DNA of 64,000 bases, from assembly GCA_003313425.1 (NCBI GenBank), contig NHZP01000018.1, positions 930,001-994,000 of the forward strand. Direction: 5' to 3'. This document shows, piece after piece, positions 47,080 through 56,839 of this stretch (positions are counted from its first letter, which is position 1; each line of letters starts with the position of its first letter). A program made the position numbers and the translations under genes. Source of the stretch: Pseudopyrenochaeta lycopersici. Taxonomy: Eukaryota > Ascomycota > Dothideomycetes > Pleosporales > Pseudopyrenochaetaceae. Under the pieces are notes generated by a model that was given only the letters and a program-made list of their open reading frames with translations, ran no database searches and was not told the origin of the DNA.

Positions 47080-47220
47080 AGCTGGAGATGCTAAAACTAG
47101 TAAACAGTAAAATAAGTAATTACTAAATAAGGAGCAAAAACTCTATTATAGTACTAAGAGAATGAAATCCCTAGTTATATAACAAGTCTTTTATTTTCCA
47201 GAATACAACACTAGTTTTAG

Positions 47221-47239
47221 CGCCAGTTTCAAACTGGCG
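47221..47239. repeat. perfect inverted repeat CGCCAGTTT-C-AAACTGGCG
   Basis: Nine-base arms flank a single central base, in the intergenic region about 380 bp upstream of the dehydrogenase start. It could be a binding site for a dimeric regulator. A terminator-like hairpin role is unlikely in a fungus. Confidence 0.6.
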
Positions 47240-47619
47240 TCCTAAACAGGAAATATACTGGTGGCTCTAGCGCAAAGAGAACAGGCCCTAAAGTATCTCA
47301 CGGAAGGGACGTTAGTTCTATCTATTCAGTAACATGGCTGTAAAGAACTTGGGTAAGAAATGATTAATAAACATCCAGTTTTCGCAATCGCCAAAAAAAA
47401 AGTAACGTTTGTAACACCCCTCATTTGTGGATCCTATCCCCCTGTAGTCGCTATGATAGACTAATGCTAGCGGCGGCGAATGAAATATCTTCCTCTGCGG
47501 CCTTCTGCTTCCGCGTGCTTAAAGCAATGCGTCACCCCCGTAATGCTGCACCCGGTCTCCGACTAAATAACTCCAGAATATCACTCTCGCAGGCCCTCAT
47601 ACTTGATACCATCCAAACT

Positions 47620-48522
47620 ATGTCAAGCGGACACCCCAGCACCGATTTTACAGCCAAGCGACACTCAACGACCTATGACTACATCTCCCCATTAAAGCTG
47701 AACTTAGCGGGCAAGCACGTTTTAGTCACCGGTGCAGCTTGGGAAGATGGCATCGGATATGCTACAGCCACCGCTTTTGCTCGCGCAGGAGCGTCTGCCA
47801 TAGCAGTAATTGACCTGCACGGCGTTTCAGATGAGCTTGTGGCGAAACTGAAAGTAGTTGCAATCCAAGCTGGACGCCCAGAGCCTGACATAGTGAGCTG
47901 CACTGTCGATATTGCGAGGCCAGAGAGTGTCCAGGCCATGCATGACACCGTGGTACAACGTTTTAGCGGGCGCATCGATATCGTCATCAACAATGCAGCC
48001 CATATGGAGCCATATGCCCCATTCCTCGAAACAGACCTCGACGTGTACTGGCGAACTTGGGAAGTGAACGTGCACGGTCTTATCAACATGGCGAGAAGCT
48101 TTCTGCCCACACAGTTATCATCGCGCGCGAGTGACAACGCTCTCTGCACAATGATTAACGTAGCTTCTTCAGGTGCCTTAAGTGTTCGTTCAGGAAGCAG
48201 CAGCTACCGAACTTCGAAACTCGCAATAGTGCGGTGGACTGAAACTATGCAACTTGAGTATGGGGAAAGAGGGTTTTTAACCTTCTGTGTAAATCCTGGG
48301 GCTATTAAAACCAAGATTACAGAGGGCACGCCCGAACTAATCAGGAATAAGTTACCGGATCATTCAGACGTCGCTGGTGACACGATCGCATGGTTAGTTG
48401 CTGAGAGGAGAGAATGGTTGGGTGGGAGATATGTCAGCTGCCCATGGGATATGCAAGAGTTTGTGAGCAGGGAGAAGGAAATCGTTGAGGGTGACAAGCT
48501 CAAACTCAAAATGGTGTTCTGA
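47620..48522 (+). CDS. short-chain dehydrogenase/reductase (SDR), 300 aa
   Basis: This is a classical SDR with a Rossmann fold. The cofactor-binding glycine motif TGAAWEDGIG is at residues 37-46, an acidic Asp66 follows beta-2 (AVIDLHG), and NNAA is at 124-127. The catalytic serine is in VASSGA (183-184), with Tyr196 and Lys200 in YRTSK, and the PG motif is at 226-227. Asp at the end of beta-2 favours NAD(H), an inference. It would act as an NAD(P)-dependent oxidoreductase in the cytosol; the substrate is unknown. I start at MSSGHPSTDF; the frame is open 65 codons upstream, but that part is not SDR-like and could be 5' UTR or a targeting extension. No intron is needed. The frame is intact, with ordinary codon use. 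Confidence 0.9.
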   Translation: MSSGHPSTDFTAKRHSTTYDYISPLKLNLAGKHVLVTGAAWEDGIGYATATAFARAGASAIAVIDLHGVSDELVAKLKVVAIQAGRPEPDIVSCTVDIARPESVQAMHDTVVQRFSGRIDIVINNAAHMEPYAPFLETDLDVYWRTWEVNVHGLINMARSFLPTQLSSRASDNALCTMINVASSGALSVRSGSSSYRTSKLAIVRWTETMQLEYGERGFLTFCVNPGAIKTKITEGTPELIRNKLPDHSDVAGDTIAWLVAERREWLGGRYVSCPWDMQEFVSREKEIVEGDKLKLKMVF

Positions 48523-49810
48523 GGACGTTCCCAACTTCTCCGCACAATAATTGCACTGAATTCCAAGCGCGTTGCTAGAATTCTTCACATGAGGTTGTAC
48601 TCAGCTTCGAATTACAGAGCTAAACCCAAAAACCTGCCTAAACTCTTCTCACGTCCCATTGTGGCACCAGAATGTGCTCCCAGAACTATCATTTTTGTGA
48701 AGATATTACTTTGACCTCTTAATAGGAGTACCTTCCCATCAGTGCTTGTCATTTTCAGCCACCGGTTCAGCTAAGCGCTTCAGGGCTTTGATATCCTTAT
48801 AGTAGCCTACTTAACTTCTGGAAAATTGCTTTCTCTTTTAGCAACGTTAATTATTTGCCCTGATTGTACTAATCTTTACGCACATTGAAGCCGAGCAGAG
48901 GGAGGACAACGTTAAGGCGCTGCATCCCCGGATTCAAATTGCGTCCATTGTTCATATGCACAGCGTATTCCCTAAACTCTGGCACCTCGGGCATTAGTTG
49001 CAGGGTCGATCCCGAGAGGATGGCACCCGCTTACCCCGAGCAAAGTCAGTCATTCCACAACGAATAGTTTGTCGCTCATAAACACGTGAATGTTTTTGGG
49101 CAGCGACAGTAGGGAGCTTGGCTTCATAACTTGAACAGCTTTTGTCGCAACGAAACCCTGTGTTCACAGTAGCTTCACTATTTAAAGGGATACGAATGTT
49201 GCTCTAAATCCTGGCTTGTGAGATCCGTCCCCCTGTTTTAATTGAAGCTCTGAACTTGAAGGACAAGTGTGATGTCTCTATCCATGAGCTATAGATCTAC
49301 ATATTGGTCTATAGGAAAGATTGTGTTTAGAAGTGACTTAGCATTGTGTGTGATTGGCTGTACACTATGTGATTTGGGATCCATCGTTTCTGAGATTTGT
49401 CTTCGCACTGATTTAGTGCTAACGTGGTTCGCCAGCCACTGCGGGGGCTAAAGTATGTGGTATTGAATAGTTTGAGCAACCGCTTTGGAAAGTATCCTCC
49501 GTAGTGGCCAGTTCATTCCAGTGCTGTAATAACCTCCCAGCACCCCAGCCTCCCAAAAGCAAAACCGTGGCCTAACAGACTTGAAACATTGCTTTTGTAT
49601 GCCATATTTATTCAGACATGGCCCTGTACTTGTCGGTCTTAATCTCCCTTACAATCACCTATAAATAACTCGCCTGGTGTATTCATAAGGCGCTGTCTTC
49701 ACAGTTCGGACCTCTCGGATTACGATGCCTAATGACTTTTCGCTCAGACCAAGTAGCGCTAGGGTTCGGCTTCGACAGCGTCCGACAAGTGGCGAAGAAC
49801 TCTGGTTCGA
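48523..49810. other. intergenic region, no gene seen
   Basis: Normal base composition without repeats I recognise. Several open frames of about 60 codons exist but none shows a domain, a conserved pattern or splice support. The right part (from about 49,600) probably holds the old promoter of the decayed rhodopsin-like gene. Confidence 0.5.
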
Positions 49811-50790
49811 ATGCCAGCAATGCATCCGCTTCCGCCTGATATCGCCGCTCAGAACAAAGGCCCTGCCACGATGGCAGTCATGTACTCATTCACCACCCTT
49901 TCAACACTCACTGTCGTAGGCAGGATCTTCCATAGGCATAGGAAGCTGGGTGACTTCGCCATCTATGACTATGTCATCACTCTGTCTCTTGTCGGTTCCT
50001 TGTTCTCTTACTCTATGATGCAGTCACTCCACTCCTGTTACCACAGGCGATAGAACATGAACAACTGGTGAACTCCTAACAGTGGTTTGTACTCGCTTAC
50101 TTAGGTTGCTGGACTGTCGCCGTCTTAGCCGGCAGCGGCCGACACGAGGCGACTCTGGGTGTCGCCGATCTTGAGCATGCTATGTTCTTCACTATGGTCG
50201 GCCTGGCCCCAGGCGTGCTGTCGCTCGCGCTACCCAAGTTTGCTGTCGTCAGTCTATTCGTCAAGATCCTCTTCCCATCACCCCGGCACGTACGGTTGCT
50301 TTGAGGCCTCGCAATCGCAAACCTTGTCTTCATGCTCGGCGCCTTCGGCTTCCACTTCTTAGAGTGTGACCCGCCCTCGGCCTGATGGACTATATATGCC
50401 CCTGCCAAGTGCCGTAGGTCTACTGCCACAATCGTCGATTCGGTTGTTGTGGGATGTAAGCGGGCCCTTATTCTTGAGGGCGGAGTGAAAGCTGTCCGAT
50501 GTCCTAATGGTCAAATGGCAGCATTTTCGGCTGTGGCCGACTTCGACCTTGCTATATACCCAGCGATAGTGCTATGGTCACTACGTATGCATCTGAAAAA
50601 GAAATTGGCCTTCAGCGTTGCCCTTGGCTTCGGTGCCTGGTTTGTATCCTGCCGCGAGGTGCTACCCCTCGAGCCTCGACATGGGTTGATATCCACCCTC
50701 AGTGCTGGTTGTGCTGTCAACCGCAAGGTCACGATAGGTCACGATAGTTCCAAGTATGGGAGATGGTACAGATTATACTTGTGAGCTCGC
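49811..50790 (+). pseudogene. rhodopsin-like fungal integral membrane protein, decayed
   Basis: The pieces match, in order, fungal seven-helix proteins with the 'rhodopsin domain' (PF20684 type). The start is MPAMHPLPPDIAAQNKGPAT with helix 1 (MYSFTTLSTLTVVGRIFHR), then DYVITLSLVGSLFSY. At about 50,107-50,345 the sequence reads VAVLAGSGRHEATLGV, MVGLAPGVLSLALPKFAVV, SLFVKILFPSPRHVRLL and LAIANLVFMLGAFGFHFLEC. At about 50,540-50,640 it reads DLAIYPAIVLWSLRMHLKKK and LAFSVALGFGAW. Stops interrupt it (TGA after RHVRLL, probably from Trp TGG; TGA after DPPSA), and the junctions between pieces do not splice cleanly. The last two helices and the tail are not recognisable. It is a membrane protein of unknown role, often found in secondary metabolite clusters, and here no longer functional. 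Confidence 0.65.
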
Positions 50791-50853
50791 AGGCTCCGCT
50801 TAACAGCACAACACCGGCGCCCTTACTGACGACGTCCTATGTGACCAGATGCT

Positions 50854-51288
50854 TCAGGGCGCCTTGTGATATGGATATGATAAGTAGTCTTCCTTGTGCA
50901 ATTTAGCATGTTGCCGCTGAAGTATTCCCATTCTTCTTAGTATTGAGACAAATAGTGTCATAATAGCCACCTGCATCCTGATGCTCTTGCCATTTCTTGA
51001 ACTATTACTCCTGAAGAATTTCTCGTCCACGTCCTGTCCATCGTCCTTGAGTCTAATAAGTGACTTAAGGCCTGGAAGCAGCAGGACAACAAATGCCGCA
51101 GCAACTAATAAGTCAATCAAGATAGAGAAGCGGAGGATAAGCAACGAGGTGGAAGAACGCATGGGGTCCGTCCTGCTCCTTGGGAAGCGAGCCAGGATGA
51201 GGCATGCAGCAGAGACCAAACGGCGGACAATATTCGTCAACACAAGCCACAACTTACATAACGTCACCCGCTGCATAGTGACACACAC
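50854..51288 (-). CDS. hypothetical small membrane-like ORF, 144 codons (doubtful)
   Basis: The ORF starts MCVTMQRVTLCKLWLVLTNI and has a strongly hydrophobic stretch near residues 48-75 (LLILRFSILIDLLVAAAFVV, then LLLPGL), followed by a charged segment KDDGQDVDEKFF. I recognise no family. It lies at the edge of the gene island, about 10 bp before the AT-rich repeats begin. It may be a fragment of a longer membrane protein gene cut by the neighbouring repeats. The opposite strand is also open for 104 codons, so coding is not certain. Confidence 0.25.
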   Translation of the reverse strand: MCVTMQRVTLCKLWLVLTNIVRRLVSAACLILARFPRSRTDPMRSSTSLLILRFSILIDLLVAAAFVVLLLPGLKSLIRLKDDGQDVDEKFFRSNSSRNGKSIRMQVAIMTLFVSILRRMGILQRQHAKLHKEDYLSYPYHKAP

Positions 51289-51297
51289 AGTGTAGTA

Positions 51298-51831
51298 AGA
51301 TAATTATAGGGTACTTTAGCTTTAGTAACTAGAAAACTTCTATGCGTAAAGAGTATTACTATAATTTAATAAAAATAAACTACTTTAGCAAATTCTAAGA
51401 ATCTATAATATACTTATTTTTAAAAATAATAATTATAATCTTATAGTACTAGTAACAAAGTTTCTTCCGCGTTAGCGCGACACGGTCCCCCCTAACATTA
51501 ACACCTTAACTTTATAGTATTATAACTATACTACTATAATAATAAATTCTTTAAGAAATAGACTAAAATATATATTAAGAGCTTAATTTAATAGTTTAGT
51601 AGTAGAATTAGATTATTAGGAAGTTATATACTAGTACTATAGTTACTAAAGTTACTAATATATATAGCTATACTAAATACTATATATATAACTTTAAAAA
51701 ATATTAATAAACTAGTATAATAGTAAATAAACTTTACAGTAGTAAACTACTTATACTATTGCTTAATTAGAAAAAGCTTATCTATTATAAAGTATATATA
51801 TAGCTAAAAACTAAGTATAAAAAGCTTAATA

Positions 51832-51872
<41 letters not shown>

Positions 51873-52860
51873 TTATTATTGCTGTTGCTGCTACTACTCT
51901 ATATAAAAAAGTAGTACTACACGTAAAAGAGAGAAAGGGAATTACGTAAGGAAGGAGGAAACTTATAGTAGTAGTAGCAGTAGTAGTAACTGCTGCTGCT
52001 GCTACTGCTACTGTTATTATTATTATTACTGCTGCTACTACTACTACTACTATACAAAAAATTAGTATAAAGTAAGTAGAAAATTGCGTAAGAAAGAATA
52101 AACTTACTATAGTAGTAGTAAGGGTAGTAGTTAAAGAGAAAGAGAAAAGAGAAGGGGGGTGGTATATATATACCTACTATAGGCGATAAGAGTAGACTCT
52201 AATAATATAATATAGTGCGATATAATATAATAGCTCTTATAAAAAGAGAAGGTAAAAGAGAGAATAGTATAAGTTATACGTACGTAGAAGTAATAATAAA
52301 GAAAGATACTATATAAGTAAGCAGTAGTAAAGAGAAATACTATATAAAGAAGTAATAGTAAAGAAAGATATTACGTAAATAATAAGGAAGTAGTATAAGC
52401 TATCTACTTATAGGAGTAATAAGAAAGAGAAGCGTTACGCGAATAATATATACTAATAAACGATAATATAATAATACTAATTAACTACAGGAATATATAA
52501 GTAACTAGCTAAAAATATTATATATAGTTAACGCCTAAGTAGGTAAACTATAGGTGGAAGAAAAACCTAGATATACACACGCAGGGTATAAAAGAAAAAG
52601 TTACTAGTATCTATATATAATATATAAGGTTAGTATATGTAACGTTAAGCTATTACGGGCTATTATATAATAATAGAAGCTTTAGGTACTAAGGCTAAAG
52701 CTCTATACCTCCTATATAAGAACTCTCCTTAACTATATATAGAGAAATAGAGAATAATTACTACGAATATAGATACCTACTACATACACGATAACTTACC
52801 GCATGCTGCAGCTGCAGAGGAAGTTCTACCTACAATAGACTTATATATAATATACTATTT
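51298..52860. other. AT-rich repeat-decayed region with microsatellites
   Basis: The sequence turns TA-saturated abruptly at about 51,300. A short GC-rich relic (GCGTTAGCGCGACACGG) is at about 51,470-51,486. TAG/GTA trinucleotide arrays lie at 51,833-51,898 and 51,968-52,053. I see no gene and cannot assign the remainder to an element. Confidence 0.5.
51833..51898 (+). repeat. (TAG)n microsatellite
   Basis: About twelve uninterrupted TAG units, then imperfect TAT/TGC triplets. A second related array follows at 51,968-52,053. Confidence 0.9.
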
Positions 52861-52869
52861 TAGTAAAAT

Positions 52870-54526
52870 AAAATAAAAATACTTTTTTACTTTACTTTAC
52901 TAGTATAAATATTAATAGTATAACAATTTTAAAGTTAAATATAATAACTACTTATAAAATAAGAAGAATACGTTCTATTTTGTAAAAAATAATAACTTTA
53001 TAGCTATTATAGTAATATAGCTTATCTTTAATAGAGAGTATAATTAGTAGTAATAGCAAATATACTTTAACTTTAACTACTTTAAGTATAGAAATATTAA
53101 AATATTAAATAAGTGTTAAGAAGAACTGTTTTTAAAGTTATATCTATTAATAAGTAAAAATTATAAACTCTGTATATAATAAGTATATAAAGACTTTTTA
53201 AGCTTAATACTTAGCTTAATAAAAGCTAAATTAAAGTACTAGTAAATTTTAAAGTATAATAGTGCTATATTTCTATATAAGTAATAGAATAGGCTAGTCT
53301 TATCTTATTATTAAAATTAGTACTATATTTATTAATAGTAGCTAATAAATAACTAATACTATTAGAAGCTATAATTACTTATAAAATATAGAATATATAA
53401 CTTATTATTTAGAACTATAAAGAACTAATTAACTTATTATTTAGAACTATAAAGAACTAATTAACTTAGATATCTTTAAACTATTATAATATAACGTAAT
53501 ACTAAAACTTTTATAGTTAAAAGAACATAGCTTAGAAATAAATTAAAAAAAAAGTTCTTATTTAGATACTATAGAAAAAATATAATTATAAGTAAGCTTA
53601 TACTATAGCTAAGTACTTAAGTAGATAAGGAGATATTAATAAGAGCTCTTACTTTAACTAAAGATAACTTTAAAATATAAAAGTCTAACTTAGTAAGTAC
53701 TAATAAGAAGCTCTTAAACTAATAAGCTAGAGTTATAAAAAAAAGTACTACTTTAGTAATCTTTAATAACTATAAAAGTATTACTTAAGTATTAACTTTA
53801 AGATTATAAGATAATCTTATAAAAAAGAAAGTAACTAACTTTTAGTCTAATTTATAGTTTATTAAAAAAAAAAGAACTTAAAACTTTATATAAATATATT
53901 AGAATTAACTTTAAGAAAAAATTTATTAGAGAATTATAGTTACTAGTAAGATACTTTATACTATTTATACTAAAAGAAGTATAAAGGTAAGATTATATAT
54001 TAACTATAAAAAACTTAATAATATTATGAAAAAAAACTAATACCTTTTACTAAATATAGTAAAACTATAATATTAATTAGCTTTTATAAAAGTTTTTATA
54101 GTATTTAACCTAAGATAAGTATATAACTCTATTTATATAAAAGAAAGTAAAGAATAAAAAACTATATTTAAGATATACTATAATAACTATAAGTATAGAG
54201 TAATACTTTTTAGTTTTACTAATATACTAGCTATATACTAAGTCCTTTTTAATAATATATTGAGAGAATACTAAAATATATTTATTATTATATACTTTAA
54301 TAATATTTTTATATACTTAGATAATCTATACGAATATATTAAGTATATTAGAATAGTTCTTACTTATTTAAGAAGAGTTAGCTTACTACTTAAACTTAAT
54401 AAATATAAGTTTTATAAAAAAGAAGTTAAATTTTTAAAATATACTAAAAGTATATATAAAGTAAAAATAAGTAAAAAAATAAGAGTAGTAAAGAAATAGC
54501 TTAAACCTAAAATAGTAAAAGATATA
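52870..54526 (+). mobile_element. Gypsy retrotransposon fragment H (RT region, extreme RIP)
   Basis: The reverse transcriptase is recognisable at about 53,960-54,526: LCINYKKLNNI, AFIKVFIVFNLR, KTIFKIYYNNYKYRVILF, then YFNNIFIYLDN (catalytic YLDD-type box near 54,290-54,330), LLKLNKYKFYKKEVKFLKYT and a VKDI end. It resembles the RT of elements A and B but is a different copy with more decay. Upstream sequence to about 52,870 should hold gag/protease but is unreadable. It stops at 54,526, where other sequence begins. A 32-bp tandem duplication is at 53,399-53,462. Confidence 0.65.
53399..53462 (+). repeat. exact 32-bp tandem duplication
   Basis: Two identical adjacent units, each beginning AACTTATTATTTAGAACTAT. 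Being identical inside a heavily mutated element, the duplication probably arose after the RIP changes. Confidence 0.9.
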
Positions 54527-54528
54527 TA

Positions 54529-54554
54529 ACGTGTTCCACCACTCGCCGGCCAAC
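54529..54554 (+). mobile_element. 26-bp orphan segment, possibly the end of a Fot1-like element
   Basis: After a TA (54,527-54,528), the segment ACGTGTTCCACCACTCGCC and so on lies between fragment H and the LTR of element B. Starting TA-ACGT is exactly how elements C, D and E start. I infer a further TA-inserting transposon whose body lies beyond element B, outside the window. The segment is too short for a firm call. Confidence 0.3.
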
Positions 54555-54949
54555 TGTTACGAACAGGAAGTGGGAAGGCGGCGGTTATGAGGATGAGGGA
54601 AGAGGCACGGACGGCCAGCGAGGAGACCGAGCCTCTGAACCAACCGATGACGCCAGGATCACGTGATCCCAGGAAACCTACGCCAAGACGGACTATGTCC
54701 TATAAGACAGAGATAAACCTAGAAATCCCAGAGGAGGCCTTATAGGAATCCTATAAGATAATTATGTATATAGACTCGCATAATGTGGCCCTACAGCATA
54801 TTGTAATCAACTTAAGATAATCTATAAGTATACTACTATTTAATACTTCTACTTTTAACTTAGCCTGCATATCTATAAAATACTCTAAAGATATCTACTA
54901 GTTAATACTAGTTACTTTATATTATAACTACTTAATTAGATCTTTAACA
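54555..54949 (+). repeat. 5' LTR of Gypsy B
   Basis: Begins TGTTACGAACAGG and ends GATCTTTAACA (TG...CA). The first 200 bp are nearly free of RIP changes and show the original LTR sequence of the A/B family. Confidence 0.92.
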
Positions 54950-55079
54950 TTTTAATTACCCTTAAGATAAGCAGCCCTAGCAAATACGTAGCTACCCCTA
55001 ATTCTTTAACTGTGTCTACTAAAGGACGTCTAATTAGTAAACCTACTATATTTAGTAGTAACTAATAACACCTTAAAGG

Positions 55080-55860
55080 ATAGTTACTCTAACTTAACCT
55101 CTACTTTTACCTCTATAAGGATATTAATAAAAGTAATAAGGCACCTATCGCGATTACTTACCTTACGGGTAAGGCGCTAGACTAAGTCACACTATAACTA
55201 GAATAATACATAGACTAAGGAATTATAGATATAGAGAACACAGAAATATTTAAAGATTAGGATAAGTTTAAAAAACATATCTAGCAGATCTTTAGGATAC
55301 AGACTAAGAAAGTCGCGGTAGAACAACACATATAGGAACTATAACAACACACTTCTATTACTAACTACGCTAATAGGTTTAAATAATACTCTATAATTAT
55401 TAGATAAGATAATAAAGCTCTTAAAATAATATTCTAGTAGGGCCTAAAACTATAGGTTAGAGAGGAACTTATAAGAATAGGATTTGTTAGTAAAGACCTA
55501 AATAACCTAATTAATAACTATATAAAGATTAATAATAACTTATATAAACTAAACTAGGAACTATAAAGCTACAGAAAAGGAAGAATAAACTACACAGGTA
55601 AATAGAAAAGCTATGTTCGCTATCTAAGGAACACTCGTACTACTAGCTACTACACTTCTAATAAACTAGAACTAATATATCTAGATAATATTAATAAGAA
55701 GTAAGAGAATAAGAAAGTAGGAAACTAGAAGACAGATACAGAGAAGATAAAAGGTAATTACTATAATTACAAGAGGAAGAGACACTTCGCAAAAAATTAT
55801 AGATAAAAGAATAAAGTTACCTAACTTAAAGTTAATATAATTAAAAACTTTAATAACACC
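55080..55860 (+). pseudogene. gag of Gypsy B (relic)
   Basis: It shows the retrotransposon gag core (ITYLTGKALD, then FKKHI.QIFRIQTKKVAVEQ, then TSITNYANRFK). A CCHC zinc knuckle is decayed to YYNYKRKRHFAKNYR at about 55,755-55,800: every ligand Cys has become Tyr and only the His is kept. It would form the particle and bind element RNA. Confidence 0.75.
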
Positions 55861-56839
55861 TAATTTAGAGACTAAAAGGTAGTTACTACACCTAACTATA
55901 GTACTAGACCCTTATTACTACTATAGTAGGATAATAACTAGATTATAGGAACCTATAGATAGGTTCCCTTAAATACTTAGGAAATTAACTAGAATAATAA
56001 GGCTCTAGCAGAACTATATCTAGGGACCCTAGTTAACTAGGACTAACTACTATCTATAGAAAGTATTAAAGAAGTACAGGTACTAGATAATAAAACACGA
56101 AGAATATAAGGTATACTAGCGCTATAGAAAATACATAGTAGAAAATACGTGTGCATATGATACTAGGACTAGAAGATAAAATACAAACCCTTAAATTAGA
56201 ATAATATATATTAGGAATATATAATAGAGAATATTAAGTGTTTTAGATTCTCTACAGAATAAGCTAAGTAACAAATTAAATAAACAGCTTTAGCTTAAGC
56301 AGAGAAGGGACAGAAACTCTTTTAATATAACTATAACTAGAGAAACCTAAAACACAGGCTACTATTATATCTCTACTGCACATATAATTACTGTAATTAC
56401 TATTACGCTATTAAGCTATAAGAAGGACACTTCCTAACACTAAAAGGGGCGTATAAATAGTAATAGTATAACTGTTAATAGGACGATTATATTAACTACT
56501 TATAAGACAAAAGAATAATAAACTATTTCCTAAGACACAGTAATAAGCACACTATAAACTAAAATATTATTATAAATAAGTAATGCACTAATAAATTATA
56601 GCAAACCTATATAAATCTAGGATATAAGCGCTATAAGCTAGAAAAGGAAGCAAACAGCTTTAAGGAAAATTCTTTTTTAGATAGAAACTAGAAGTTAAAC
56701 CTTCCTATAGTAAGAAGGCTAGAACTAGACAAGAGATTTGTCTATAACTAGACAGTACTAATAAGCAGTGTTAGGCTATCTAACAAAAGGAAGAGAGTCG
56801 CTTCTAACTTAGAATAGAAATCTAAGGAAAAGAGCTAAA

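Larger units (their letters stand above)
46630..47619. other. intergenic region between two divergent genes
   Basis: It lies between the starts of the membrane protein (minus) and the dehydrogenase (plus), so it probably holds both promoters. The part next to 46,630 is an open extension of the membrane protein frame. At 47,065-47,079 is a double telomere-like motif. From 47,090 to 47,200 the sequence is AT-rich, probably a transposon remnant. A perfect palindrome lies at 47,221-47,239. No gene is supported. Confidence 0.5.

Noticed and set aside
47679..48588. Four minus-strand ORFs of 64-156 codons
   Set aside because: They overlap the SDR gene, whose plus frame has all catalytic motifs.
48885..49451. 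Two 60-codon plus-strand ORFs in the intergenic region
   Set aside because: No domain, no splice partners and no recognisable conserved pattern.
54225..54340. AT-rich stretch considered as a possible mitochondrial insertion
   Set aside because: The AT richness is explained by RIP: the frame reads as a Gypsy reverse transcriptase with typical stops.
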